A program made the position numbers and the translations under genes. A DNA stretch of 64,000 nucleotides from Vibrio penaeicida (GTDB lineage Bacteria; Pseudomonadota; Gammaproteobacteria; Enterobacterales; Vibrionaceae): the NCBI RefSeq assembly GCF_002933855.1, contig NZ_BFAQ01000013.1:186001-250000 (forward strand), written 5' to 3'. Every line of letters starts with the position of its first letter. The first letter of the stretch is position 1. A model generated the notes under the pieces. The model was not told where the DNA came from and did no database searches. It saw only the letters and a program-made list of their open reading frames with translations. Positions 46,025 to 55,364 of the stretch are shown here, piece after piece.

Positions 46025-47844
46025 AGCAGTACCTTTTCGCCACATAACGCTGGCCAGCAATGAAATACGTCACCCGACCCTTTCAAGGTAATACGTAGTT
46101 TTGTAAATGTGTTGATCTCTGCAAATTGAGCAAAGTAAGTCGACAGAACATTTCCCAACAAGAATATTTGCTCTTTAGATTGCGCACTTTCAGAAACTTC
46201 GAGAGTAATTTCAGTCCCGTGGCAAAAGCCCACTCGACCCTTTTGATTCACCCGTCCGGTTGCTGGCTCGACTTTCATCGACACAATAGAATCGATCATT
46301 GATTTAGACTCTGGCGACGCTTTGAAGGCGTACAAATTCAATGTCTCTCTTAACGTTTGTAGCCCGCCGTCATCTGAAAAGTGGGACAACGTAAGTAACT
46401 TGGCGAATTGCCACCGTGAGCTTGAATCCATTGAAGGTCTTATGGTTTCCGTCGGAGCAACCAAACATCGTAAGCTGTCAAAATTATCTTTGACATCAGG
46501 CATATTTACATTTGGCATACCACCGCCGAAAGGCAGTTTTTTGGGAAGATTTCGGTTACAACACCAAGCCTGTGCCGACATGACCCAATTGTCGCTTCCT
46601 TCAGGCGCGAAAATTTTATGATCTTTATCTATAAATGAAACGTAGACATCACGCCCGGGTTCATCAAAACCTCCCGCCCAGCTTTTGTCTTCTCTTCGCA
46701 TGGTCCAAAAAATCTCATGCTCAGAAAGATAGTTTGTATGCTCTCCGGCATAAAATGGTGGAAGGCTTTGGTATTTCATTTGCCAACTTCGCACACCAAT
46801 TTCTTGAATACTGACTACTTCTGTCGTATCAGGTTCTAAATGCTCAGGGTGCAACGGAAATTCGTATTCCGACGCAACCACTCTTGTCGGCTCCATAGCA
46901 TGACTGAACATATTGATGACGGGTGTACAGCCTAGTAAGACACTATCTTTTGTGACTTGCTTTTCTAACCAATCACAGCTCTGATCGAAGTAAATCCAAA
47001 TCTCAGCTTCATCATTCCTACCAAACCAAACTGGATCGAGGCTAACGAGATCCGAGAAAAGAAACTTCTCAGGAAACAAGAAATATTCAACCAACAGCCG
47101 GCTTCCAACAAAACTACGCTTACTATAAGGAACGACCGAAAATTCATCGGTATATCCTACAGGGCTAACGTGCCTTGGCGTGAGCTGGCGCGTTGTTTCG
47201 TCATCAACTACAACTGCCATACCAATCGAAGATTGCAGCAATAATTGCAGTAGACGATAAGAAACTTGTGGCTGTCCGTTAAAGAAAAGCCGCAATGAAT
47301 CGAAATCCAATTGGCTCAATTCGATTTCTTTACTCGCACCTTTTAACGTGAGCTTTAAAAGCGATTTTGCTTCTTTCTCAATATCCAATAGCTGCCCACG
47401 AAAAGGGGCATTTTCAAACGATGCTTCACTAATATTTATTGGCAATACATCTGTTTTGTAACATGTTTTGAACTGACAAGACTTAAACCCGGGTGCTTCA
47501 AGTGTGACAGCCTCACCTTGTTCAACGGTAACTTTTGACGTTGCCGATTCATCACTGTCTATTTTTATCACGCTCATCGAAGGAATAGGGGCATGAAAAT
47601 CGGGGAACAGCTGCCCGATTAAAGCCTCTGTTAACTGAGGAAAACTGTTGTCCAAGCTTTGCCTAATTTGTGCAGTCAGAAATGCGCAACCTTCTAAAAT
47701 CCTTGCTACATGCGGGTCCTCTACTTGTTCTTCACTAAGTTTAAGCCTTGCCGCAATTTTGGGATAAGTGCTTCCAAATTCCTGACCTTTGTGACGCAAA
47801 TAAGCAAGTTCGCGATTGTAATACTTGAGAAACTCATCACTCAT
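46021..47844 (-). CDS. tssF: TssF baseplate protein
   Basis: This protein of 607 residues is VasA/ImpG-type TssF. The start MSDEFLKYYNRELAYLRHKGQEFG and the segment YPKIAARLKLSEEQVEDPHVARIL are characteristic. It pairs with TssG in the baseplate wedge around VgrG. The ATG overlaps the tssE stop by 4 bases, and its own stop overlaps the tssG start, so tssE-F-G are translationally coupled. Confidence 0.96.
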   Translation of the reverse strand: MSDEFLKYYNRELAYLRHKGQEFGSTYPKIAARLKLSEEQVEDPHVARILEGCAFLTAQIRQSLDNSFPQLTEALIGQLFPDFHAPIPSMSVIKIDSDESATSKVTVEQGEAVTLEAPGFKSCQFKTCYKTDVLPINISEASFENAPFRGQLLDIEKEAKSLLKLTLKGASKEIELSQLDFDSLRLFFNGQPQVSYRLLQLLLQSSIGMAVVVDDETTRQLTPRHVSPVGYTDEFSVVPYSKRSFVGSRLLVEYFLFPEKFLFSDLVSLDPVWFGRNDEAEIWIYFDQSCDWLEKQVTKDSVLLGCTPVINMFSHAMEPTRVVASEYEFPLHPEHLEPDTTEVVSIQEIGVRSWQMKYQSLPPFYAGEHTNYLSEHEIFWTMRREDKSWAGGFDEPGRDVYVSFIDKDHKIFAPEGSDNWVMSAQAWCCNRNLPKKLPFGGGMPNVNMPDVKDNFDSLRCLVAPTETIRPSMDSSSRWQFAKLLTLSHFSDDGGLQTLRETLNLYAFKASPESKSMIDSIVSMKVEPATGRVNQKGRVGFCHGTEITLEVSESAQSKEQIFLLGNVLSTYFAQFAEINTFTKLRITLKGSGDVFHCWPALCGEKVLL

Positions 47845-48323
47845 GCTGTTTCACTCACTTTAATTCCTAGACTGACTGGTTCAACTTCTGAATCTAGCAC
47901 CAGTTCATGATGTTTTTGACCAAGCTCGTAAACTGCACTTATTCGCAAACGTAACACTCGATCAACATCATCTTTGTCGTTGATAATTGACACGGAGACA
48001 TCCTTAAACCTTGGCTCAAATTCCAGCAGTGTATCTTTCACAATTTTGCAGAGGTGCTGCTGTCCATCTTTGCTACTAAATGGCATAGATGAAAAGTCAG
48101 GCAAACCATATGTCAGCAGAGACTGCCTAAGTTCGGGTAAAGAGTTATCCACTTTTACCCAACTTAGTCTTGTATTTAATAGCGCTTCCACATCTCGAAT
48201 TAAGCCACGGACAATCTGCTGATTGTTAAGCGGGAAATGCACATCAGCAGTATTTCTAGGGTCATGATCAATTAGCTTGTCCAATAGAGAAACACCACTA
48301 CTAACGTGAGCACGCTTTTCCAT
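47841..48323 (-). CDS. tssE: TssE baseplate protein (gp25-like)
   Basis: This protein of 160 residues carries the gp25/lysozyme-like fold of TssE (SLLDKLIDHDPRN, RGLIRDVEALLNTRLSW, VLRLRISAVYEL). It links the baseplate to the sheath. The start has no upstream overlap with tagJ (9 bases apart). The gene order tagJ-tssE-tssF-tssG-clpV equals that of the P. aeruginosa H1 system. Confidence 0.94.
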   Translation of the reverse strand: MEKRAHVSSGVSLLDKLIDHDPRNTADVHFPLNNQQIVRGLIRDVEALLNTRLSWVKVDNSLPELRQSLLTYGLPDFSSMPFSSKDGQQHLCKIVKDTLLEFEPRFKDVSVSIINDKDDVDRVLRLRISAVYELGQKHHELVLDSEVEPVSLGIKVSETA

Positions 48324-48332
48324 GATGGCTTA

Positions 48333-49136
48333 CTACGCTTCGGCGGTTTGCGGCGCGGATTCAATAGAGGTAACCGTAGCTAACGGCAACGCTCCTTCTC
48401 CTGCTAACCATACTTTTTGTCCTAACCCCGCGAATACGGCTTCCCCTGATACTGGTTTCCAATCGGTTTCTTTTCCAAGTTTATTACCGTCTGTTTCACT
48501 TCGAGAATAGGTAAGTGGAATGTGAGCTTCGCCTTCAATTACGCCCTTAATTTCAAACTCTACAGGACGCCAAACCGTCTCTAAAAGATTGGTTGCCGGT
48601 TTGATATTGAGGTATACCAATTGATCTAACGGCGCCAGATAGTAGTTGCCCGTTGAACTGAATAATTCAATAAAACCGTTTAAAGAGTCATCGATATCAC
48701 GTACATCTTCATATTGCGTACCATTGATTAACAAAGGGGTATCAGGTCGTAACTCTTCTAACGCATGACTAATTGACTCAACATCTTGTTCTCTTTGCTC
48801 ATGTATCGCTAAATTCAATTCAGTCAGCTTTGTATATTGCTCTTCATTAGAGCCAAGGAAGTTCGCCGTTGCTCCGCCTTGGAAAAAGTCCACTCGCGCC
48901 TGAGCGGCTTTAACCAGATGTCTAATTTGGCTAGCGCCAGCCAAAAACTCAGGGAACAACTTTATTGCTTGCATTAACTGCTCATCTGCTCGCTCTAACT
49001 GCCCATCGATACACAAAAGTTCAATGAAATAGCTACGAAGAGCTGCATCTTTTGGATTTGATTTAATAGACTGAATTACAGAATCGATCGTTTCTTGTAA
49101 CTTTGCTTGACGTAGTAGTTGCTGCCAATCTGACAT
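48333..49136 (-). CDS. tagJ: TagJ/ImpE T6SS accessory protein
   Basis: This protein of 267 residues is an ImpE/TagJ-family protein. It has a helical, TPR-like N-terminal half (SIKSNPKDAALRSYFIELLCIDGQLERADEQL) and a folded C-terminal half with GTQYEDVRDIDDSLNG and VWRPVEFEIKG. In P. aeruginosa TagJ binds TssB and may steer ClpV recognition of the sheath. It sits between the sheath genes and tssE. It has no signal peptide. Confidence 0.92.
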   Translation of the reverse strand: MSDWQQLLRQAKLQETIDSVIQSIKSNPKDAALRSYFIELLCIDGQLERADEQLMQAIKLFPEFLAGASQIRHLVKAAQARVDFFQGGATANFLGSNEEQYTKLTELNLAIHEQREQDVESISHALEELRPDTPLLINGTQYEDVRDIDDSLNGFIELFSSTGNYYLAPLDQLVYLNIKPATNLLETVWRPVEFEIKGVIEGEAHIPLTYSRSETDGNKLGKETDWKPVSGEAVFAGLGQKVWLAGEGALPLATVTSIESAPQTAEA

Positions 49137-49150
49137 GTGACTTTCCTTAT

Positions 49151-50656
49151 TTAAAACGCTTTATCTGGAGAGAGCTCTGTTATTAACCGAACACTTGAGA
49201 CCATTTGATCAAGTTGAAAATGAGGTCTTAAATGTAATATTGAGTAGTAGTGTCCGGGACTACCTTGTTTTTCTTTTACTTGGATTCGAGCCTCGTTGAG
49301 GGGATACTTAGCCCTTAGTTCATCTGAAGCTTCATCTGACGCTGTTGTGTATTGATGCAGCCAACGTTGAAAATCGCTTTCAATTGACACTGCATTTTGG
49401 TAACTCCCGACTTTGTCTCTTCCCATAACTTTTATGTAATGAGCAATACGCGCAACACAAAGGGTGTATTGCAGCATTGAGGAAAGTCGCGAGTTGACCG
49501 TGATTCCTTTTTCTTCGAACAACTTTGGTTTATGCAACGATGAGTTCGAAGTAAACGCAATAAGTGGGCTGTCTGAGACGGGTGACAATGGTATAAAACC
49601 ACAATCCGATAGTGCCAACTCTCTCGACTCAGAAACCTGATAATTTACCGGAGAACGATATCGTTTGGCTTTTCCCGGAAATTGAGTTTGACTATTTACA
49701 GGAGGCACAATGACACCTTGCCCATAACTTCCCGCTTTAAGCCCTCTAATATGAGCAAACCACCCTGATTCGCTATAAGCTCTTAAAACCGTGGCGGCGA
49801 AACAAAAAGAAGCACTTCCCCAAAGAAAATCACTTTCTGAATCACTCACTTTCTCTTTAAACGCGAAAGCTTCCAATCGACTTCCATCATACTTATATGG
49901 CTGCCTCATCAAAACATAAGGTACGGTAACAGCAACAAATTTGGCATCTTCACTTGCCCTTACTGCGCGCCAGTTCTCATATTCCAATTGGTCGAATTGG
50001 GCTTGCACATCTAAAATCGTTGCCAACTCGGCAAACGTGTCGACACCAAACAAACTCGGCGTAGCAGAAACTAAAAATGGACAAAACGCAGCGGCTGCAG
50101 TTTGAGCAATCTTCCGGATTAACGTCATGTCTCTATCAAGCTTATTCGTTCCTGCTTGATGTGAAATGCAATAGTCTCCAACAATCAACCCAAATGGTTC
50201 TCCACCGGGAGTAGAAAATTCATTTTGATAAATGAGTTTGAAGAGACTACTTTGATCAAATTCTATAGCGCGCTGACTGTCTCGCCTCAACTCTTCCCAA
50301 CTGCATGACAATATTTTGATTTTTGATTCTTGCTCCGAACCAAAGCTCTCTTTTTGATTAACTAAATACTGTACGCCACGCCAACTTGATTCTAATTGCT
50401 GGAAGCAATCATCATGAAGAATCACATTCAATTGCTCATTCAAAATTTCATCGATTAAATCAATCACGCTCATTAGGCTTTGATTCATATCTTCATAATT
50501 AGAAATATTGTTAGCATCACACCAAAAACGTAACGAGTGTGAGTCAGACTGAATATCTAGGAATCGATCTATCCAAAGAGCATCTAACGTTGGTTCATTT
50601 GGCTTCTGTACGTCATGAACGAGCTGCTCTGGGTCTGCAAATTGAAGTTCTGTCAT
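49151..50656 (-). CDS. Second TssC-family sheath protein (TssC2)
   Basis: This protein of 501 residues is a TssC/EvpB-family paralogue of the adjacent tssC. It keeps the family pattern ESSWRGVQYLVN, SLFKLIYQNEFSTPGGEPFGLIVGDY, LRKIAQTAAAAFCPFL-like and LCVARIAHYIKVMGRDKVGS, but is clearly diverged. Double TssC sets are known, for example TssC40/TssC41 of Agrobacterium. Its role, perhaps modifying sheath assembly, is not settled. I take the ATG at 50656 because it follows the intergenic hairpin; the open frame extends to a TTG at 50725 inside tssC. No strong ribosome site is visible. Confidence 0.88.
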   Translation of the reverse strand: MTELQFADPEQLVHDVQKPNEPTLDALWIDRFLDIQSDSHSLRFWCDANNISNYEDMNQSLMSVIDLIDEILNEQLNVILHDDCFQQLESSWRGVQYLVNQKESFGSEQESKIKILSCSWEELRRDSQRAIEFDQSSLFKLIYQNEFSTPGGEPFGLIVGDYCISHQAGTNKLDRDMTLIRKIAQTAAAAFCPFLVSATPSLFGVDTFAELATILDVQAQFDQLEYENWRAVRASEDAKFVAVTVPYVLMRQPYKYDGSRLEAFAFKEKVSDSESDFLWGSASFCFAATVLRAYSESGWFAHIRGLKAGSYGQGVIVPPVNSQTQFPGKAKRYRSPVNYQVSESRELALSDCGFIPLSPVSDSPLIAFTSNSSLHKPKLFEEKGITVNSRLSSMLQYTLCVARIAHYIKVMGRDKVGSYQNAVSIESDFQRWLHQYTTASDEASDELRAKYPLNEARIQVKEKQGSPGHYYSILHLRPHFQLDQMVSSVRLITELSPDKAF

Positions 50657-50665
50657 AATAAGTGT

Positions 50666-50685
50666 GGCTGACCCGAAGGCCAGCC
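50666..50685 (-). other. UUCG-loop hairpin between tssC and tssC2
   Basis: The minus strand reads GGCTGGCC-TTCG-GGTCAGCC: an 8-bp stem with one G-T pair closed by a very stable TTCG loop. No T tract follows. It lies 10 bases before the tssC2 ATG and may protect tssC mRNA or lower tssC2 output. Confidence 0.7.
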
Positions 50686-50696
50686 ATTTTTCTTCA

Positions 50697-52190
50697 TTAG
50701 CTTCCTGATTCAGGAATTTTTGCAACTAAACGCAATGATGCTGTCAGTTCTTCCATTTGTAGCCACGGCTTCAACCATGCAACAGCATTGTAAGAACCTG
50801 GGCTTCCTGGAATTTCTTTCACCTCGACTTTAGCGTCTGCTAACGGATATCTCGCGCGAATTTCCTGACCGCCACCTTCAGATGCATTCACATAAGATAG
50901 AATCCAGCGATTTAGCCATGTTTCAACATCTTCAGCTTCCATAAAGCTACCAATCTTGTCTCGCGCCATAACTTTCAAGTAATGTGCAAAACGAGATGTC
51001 GCCATCATATAAGGAAGACGAGCCGAAATTGCAGCGTTCGCTGTCGCATCTGGGTTATCGTATTTCGCAGGTTTTTGACAAGTTTGAGCACCAAAGAATA
51101 CAGCGTAGTTCGTATTCTTATAGTGACAAAGAGGCAAGAAACCAAGTTTACCTAGCTCAGATTCACGACGGTCTGTAATCCCAATTTCTGTTGGGCACTT
51201 CATGTCCGGATCGCCATCATCACTCTGGAAGAAGTGTGTTGGTAAGTTTTCAACACGACCACCGCCTTCAGCACCGCGAATAGCAGTACAGAACCCATAT
51301 TTCGCAAAAGCATCCGTTAGTTTCGCGCCCATTACATAGGATGAGTTCATCCAACAGTAATCATTGTGCTTTGCATTAATTGCAATGCCTGATACTGGGT
51401 CTACATCAAACTCTTCATAACCAAACTCTTCAACGGGTGCAGTTGCTTCACCGTATGGAAGACGAGCAAGTACTTTAGGCATAGTTAAAGAAACGAAACG
51501 GGAATCATCGCTTTCACGGAATGAACGCCACTGCGCATATTCTAGTGATTCAAATACTTTCTCGAGATCACGTGGCTTCGATAATTCAGTCCATTCATCA
51601 AAGCCAAACAATGCTGGCGAAGCAGCTGATAGGAAAGGTGCAAAACCTGCTGCGGCAACATTGGACATTAGACCTAATGTCTCAATATCTTCAGGGTGGT
51701 TGGTGAATTCGTAATCACCGATAAGGGCACCATAAGGTTCACCACCAGCACTGCCAAACTCAGATTCGTACACTTTCTTGAAGATCTGGCTTTGGTCAAA
51801 CTCTACCGCTTTACTCAGATCTTTGTGCAGCTCTTTTTTGGTCAGACTCATCAATCGAATCTTAAGCGTTGCACTGGTTTCTGAGTTAGATGTAAGGTAA
51901 TGCAACCCACGCCACGTACCTTCAAGCTTTTGAAGTTCAGGGTGATGCATTACTTCAGCAAGCTGTTTAGAAATCTGCGCATCTAAAGCTGAAATCGCCT
52001 CGCGAAACGTTACCGTTAAATTCTTGTTCCATGTAACCGTGCCTTTCATCGCTTCTTCAGTTAATGTTTTGATTAACTCTTCAGCTCGCGAAGCCTCGGT
52101 TTGCTTAGTCGCACCGATAGCTTGATCTAAGAAAGATACGCTCTGTTCACCAGTAGTAGGATCTAACTGCTGCTCAGTTTGAGTACTCAT
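50697..52190 (-). CDS. tssC: TssC large sheath subunit (VipB)
   Basis: This protein of 497 residues is the main large sheath subunit. The segments [63 protein letters not shown] and [22 protein letters not shown] match the TssC family closely. With TssB it makes the contractile sheath. Its start is adjacent to the tssB stop, so the two should be made in near-equal amounts. Confidence 0.97.
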   Translation of the reverse strand: MSTQTEQQLDPTTGEQSVSFLDQAIGATKQTEASRAEELIKTLTEEAMKGTVTWNKNLTVTFREAISALDAQISKQLAEVMHHPELQKLEGTWRGLHYLTSNSETSATLKIRLMSLTKKELHKDLSKAVEFDQSQIFKKVYESEFGSAGGEPYGALIGDYEFTNHPEDIETLGLMSNVAAAGFAPFLSAASPALFGFDEWTELSKPRDLEKVFESLEYAQWRSFRESDDSRFVSLTMPKVLARLPYGEATAPVEEFGYEEFDVDPVSGIAINAKHNDYCWMNSSYVMGAKLTDAFAKYGFCTAIRGAEGGGRVENLPTHFFQSDDGDPDMKCPTEIGITDRRESELGKLGFLPLCHYKNTNYAVFFGAQTCQKPAKYDNPDATANAAISARLPYMMATSRFAHYLKVMARDKIGSFMEAEDVETWLNRWILSYVNASEGGGQEIRARYPLADAKVEVKEIPGSPGSYNAVAWLKPWLQMEELTASLRLVAKIPESGS

Positions 52191-52721
52191 TTACTCACCT
52201 CCCTCTTTCTTATCACCAGAACCGTCTCCATTCAGGTTCAATTCACCCGCCAACTGGCTTAAGTTGTCGGTGTTATTCAGAACAGACTCAAGGACATCTT
52301 CAAGCTCCTCTGAACGGTCCACTTTTGTCATAAGATCTCGAAGCTTATTACGCGTTTCCATTAACTTACGTAGTGGGTCAACTTGGTTAACAATCGATGC
52401 CGGTTCAAAATCCTTCAGCGATTTAAACTGAAGATCAACGCTGAAGGTTGAATCATCATCAGCCAACTTATTGTCAACCTTGAAAGAAAGACTCGGACTC
52501 ATTTTTTTCAAAACATCATCAAAGTTGTCTCGATCAATTTGAATGAAGCGACGATCTTTTAAAGGCTTCAGAGCTTCAGTGTTATGGCCTGCGAAATCAC
52601 CCATAACGCCTAGAACAAAAGGCAACTCTTTTTTTAGTGAAGCGTTTTCAGTTTCTACGTCGTACGTAATATGGACACGAGGCTTCCTTACTCGTGACAG
52701 TTTCGAGTGGATACTCGTCAT
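52191..52721 (-). CDS. tssB: TssB small sheath subunit (VipA)
   Basis: This protein of 176 residues is the small sheath subunit. It begins with [20 protein letters not shown] and has [15 protein letters not shown] and [20 protein letters not shown], all typical of TssB. The C-terminal helix recognised by ClpV would be around [22 protein letters not shown]. It is followed directly by tssC with no spacer. Confidence 0.97.
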   Translation of the reverse strand: MTSIHSKLSRVRKPRVHITYDVETENASLKKELPFVLGVMGDFAGHNTEALKPLKDRRFIQIDRDNFDDVLKKMSPSLSFKVDNKLADDDSTFSVDLQFKSLKDFEPASIVNQVDPLRKLMETRNKLRDLMTKVDRSEELEDVLESVLNNTDNLSQLAGELNLNGDGSGDKKEGGE

Positions 52722-52739
52722 AGGACTCTCCCTTTTTTG

Positions 52740-53867
52740 TTATTCACCATTTTGGTCTACTATGCCAACCAAACGGAAGTAGCCATTTTTGGCTTCTCCA
52801 TCAGAAATAAGCTCTGCCAGTAACTCCGGCAAAGGCATATCACACCACCTCACCACCTGTTCGATTGAGTACGAAACGGGAGAGTGCGGTTCAGTTTCTT
52901 TAAAAAATTCGGCTATCTTTTGCAATTGTTCAATTGCGTGTTCCCTTGAAGCTAAATTGGCTGCCAGCAATTGTCCTGCTTGAACTGGTGCGCTTGTTTC
53001 ATTAGTTTCAGATTCTTCTAATTCTGCTGGTTCATCTTCCAACACGGGTTCAACTTCCGCCTTGAGCTTGTCGCCCGCCAAGTGATTAAGCGCAGATTGA
53101 ATAGCTTCAAGCTTCTTTTGAATATGAGAGCTAGGCATAACTTCACCACAAGCCTCATCCATGGAGTGGCTGTATCGGTCAAATGCTGCGATTGCCTGTT
53201 CTAATTCGCTTCCCAGCTGTAAATAAAACTCTTTCGACGTTTGTGCTACAGCATCTTGAATTGATTTAAGATCAACTGCTCCTGAATCAATTTTTTGACG
53301 TCTTTTGTCTTCGTCTAATCGCTCTAAATCAATGGCCTGCTGGTATTCCCAGTAGGCATAGGACTGACCTGTATAAGCTTCTGTTAGTGGAATGGATGAA
53401 ATTGGAAACAATAGAGTCCCTTCTTTCTCCATACCATTCAGACCAATAATTGGTGTGACGCGTGTTTCGATCCCATCTTCGTCGGGCATTGGGTGTAATG
53501 TTTCCCAAAATCCTTCAATCAGGCCGGCTGCCAGCGAGTAACCTTCTGCAAAGCCCTTGAATCCGTACGCTCGGGTCATCGCTTCGATTAACCATGCTAC
53601 GAGTTCTAAATCTTTGGACTGATCGGTAAGTTGTTCAGGGACGGTCTCCAAAAAACCGCTCCACAAATTTACATAACTCGACAAAGGCTCTTCTGAAATG
53701 ACTGCATTACGCTCTTCATTTCGCGCAACCATTCTTAAGTCTTTTAAGCGAAAATAGGCAGACTGAGGACTGATATCTGACCTTGGATCGGTACCCGATG
53801 GCAGTTCTGGTGATATAGGCAACAGTGCCTGTTCTATCCATTCAAAATCTGACGCTTCATAAACCAT
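52740..53867 (-). CDS. tssA: TssA baseplate/cap protein (ImpA family)
   Basis: This protein of 375 residues has the ImpA_N domain near its start (LLPISPELPSGTDPRSDISPQSAYFRLKDLRMVARNEERN, split here over about residues 14-55). An extended helical C-terminal half follows, with an acidic linker near residues 270-295 (VEPVLEDEPAELEESETNET). The C-terminal ending LFPLVRWCDMPLPELLAELI-like resembles the short TssA class. TssA guides tube and sheath priming. It ends 18 bases before tssB and follows the phosphatase gene with 2 bases between. Confidence 0.93.
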   Translation of the reverse strand: MVYEASDFEWIEQALLPISPELPSGTDPRSDISPQSAYFRLKDLRMVARNEERNAVISEEPLSSYVNLWSGFLETVPEQLTDQSKDLELVAWLIEAMTRAYGFKGFAEGYSLAAGLIEGFWETLHPMPDEDGIETRVTPIIGLNGMEKEGTLLFPISSIPLTEAYTGQSYAYWEYQQAIDLERLDEDKRRQKIDSGAVDLKSIQDAVAQTSKEFYLQLGSELEQAIAAFDRYSHSMDEACGEVMPSSHIQKKLEAIQSALNHLAGDKLKAEVEPVLEDEPAELEESETNETSAPVQAGQLLAANLASREHAIEQLQKIAEFFKETEPHSPVSYSIEQVVRWCDMPLPELLAELISDGEAKNGYFRLVGIVDQNGE

Positions 53868-53869
53868 GG

Positions 53870-54655
53870 TTAGCGACCTCTTGCAAAAATAGGAACGGTT
53901 GCATCATTCGATTGTGCGACTTCTGCGGAATACTCAGCCGCCATCGCTTTGATAAGAGCACACGTCACGTTGTCTTGCGCGCCGCGAACTAACGCGGAAT
54001 GCATTAAGGCTAAACCTGACTGGCTCACAGCATCAGCTTGCAATGTTCGTGATATCTCGGAATTGTTAAGCTCTTTGGTCAAACCATCACTACACAAAAG
54101 AAACTGATCTCCCGGCACCAACTGACCCGATACCTGATCTATAACAACGTCGGGTTCAACACCGATAGCTCTGGTTATCACGTTAGCCAGTGGATGGCTC
54201 TCTGCGTCCTCAAAGTTCAACAACCCTTGATCAACTAAATCCATAACTTGGCTATGATCGCGAGTTTTTTGCACTAGTTGATTGTCTCTCATCAAATAAA
54301 TTCGACTGTCTCCTACCCACAAGCAATGATAGAAACCATCTTGTATGTACAACAAAACCAATGTTGTACCCATAGTTTTACCGTCGAGGTTTGATTTCGC
54401 GTATTCATAAATTGACTGGTTAGCCTGAAGTACTGCGCGTCTTAGATCATCAATGGCAAAGTCTTGATGCTCATTTGCATACTTTTCAATTGTATCGACC
54501 AACATTTGACTCGCGATGTCACCAGCTTCATGCCCTCCCATTCCATCTGCTACTACCCAAACTCTTTTAGCAGACAAATCAAGAAGCGAGTCTTCGTTAT
54601 AGGGTCTCACTTTCCCTGGGTGGGTTTTTGAAAAGGTAAAGATATTCCAATTCAT
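53870..54655 (-). CDS. pppA: PppA-type PP2C protein phosphatase of the T6SS
   Basis: This protein of 261 residues is a PPM/PP2C serine/threonine phosphatase. It has the metal-binding motifs RPYNEDSLL, VVADGMGGHEAGDIAS, CLWVGDSRIYLMR and LLCSDGLTKEL, plus a C-terminal DNVT. In the threonine phosphorylation pathway PppA reverses PpkA-dependent phosphorylation of the FHA protein and shuts firing down. Its presence together with TagF, the FHA protein and a likely kinase at 63738 indicates the full switch is encoded here. Confidence 0.94.
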   Translation of the reverse strand: MNWNIFTFSKTHPGKVRPYNEDSLLDLSAKRVWVVADGMGGHEAGDIASQMLVDTIEKYANEHQDFAIDDLRRAVLQANQSIYEYAKSNLDGKTMGTTLVLLYIQDGFYHCLWVGDSRIYLMRDNQLVQKTRDHSQVMDLVDQGLLNFEDAESHPLANVITRAIGVEPDVVIDQVSGQLVPGDQFLLCSDGLTKELNNSEISRTLQADAVSQSGLALMHSALVRGAQDNVTCALIKAMAAEYSAEVAQSNDATVPIFARGR

Positions 54656-54668
54656 AATATTTTACTCC

Positions 54669-55364
54669 TTACCAATTCCATTGATCCCAATTGCCATCCA
54701 ACATGGCTGAAAATTGCCCAACGGCTGGTAAACCATCGGTAAAAGTTGAAATAGCCGGAATGTTTTCTGATCCTTCCGTCCACCAGAAACAAGTTCTTGG
54801 AAGTTGTGTTTTCAATAAATGTTGAAGGAGATGGTCTCCTTCTAGCGGGATTTGTTCTTCGTATATGAGGTTTTGAAACTCCCCACTCATTGGGGTCGCC
54901 TTTAAGACAGGATCACGAGACAGAACAGCTTCCCACGCTTCATTCAACAGCTGTGCATTCCATTGCTCTATCTGGAAATTGTCCTCAAGAACAGCCAACG
55001 CCTGTTCTTCTGCTCTTTCACTCCAAGCCCTATCAAGCCAGTATGAAATTGCTGTTCCATCTACAGGTCGAGCTAGAGTAAAAAAGTAGTAACGACCTAC
55101 CGAATCTACGCTGGGAATCATTGTGCCAATCATGGCTTTCTCTCCACAAACATTGGCCGGTAAAGCAAAGTTCCAAATAGGCGCGTTCATGTAGTGGTTA
55201 GTCCAACTTTCTTCTAACTGTTCGCGACTGACAGCTAGAATGGCTTGTTGCCAATCTTGCCAAGTTTTTAAAAAATCCAATGGTAGGGACTCTTGTATAA
55301 AGTCCCCCTTTGCTGGAATTTTTCCAAAATAGCCCCACTGCTCTGTTATAAGGTTTGAGGGCAT
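54669..55364 (-). CDS. tagF: TagF, T6SS post-translational repressor
   Basis: This protein of 231 residues matches TagF, with the diagnostic WGYFGKIPAKGDFIQESLPLDF and TWQDWQQAILAVSR, a C-terminal NWDQWNW, and a VGRYYFFTLARP segment. TagF represses T6SS by binding the FHA protein. The ATG at 55364 is preferred because GGAGC lies 8 bases upstream. The longer frame to 55391 would overlap tssM further. The start overlaps the tssM stop by 19 bases. Confidence 0.9.
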   Translation of the reverse strand: MPSNLITEQWGYFGKIPAKGDFIQESLPLDFLKTWQDWQQAILAVSREQLEESWTNHYMNAPIWNFALPANVCGEKAMIGTMIPSVDSVGRYYFFTLARPVDGTAISYWLDRAWSERAEEQALAVLEDNFQIEQWNAQLLNEAWEAVLSRDPVLKATPMSGEFQNLIYEEQIPLEGDHLLQHLLKTQLPRTCFWWTEGSENIPAISTFTDGLPAVGQFSAMLDGNWDQWNW

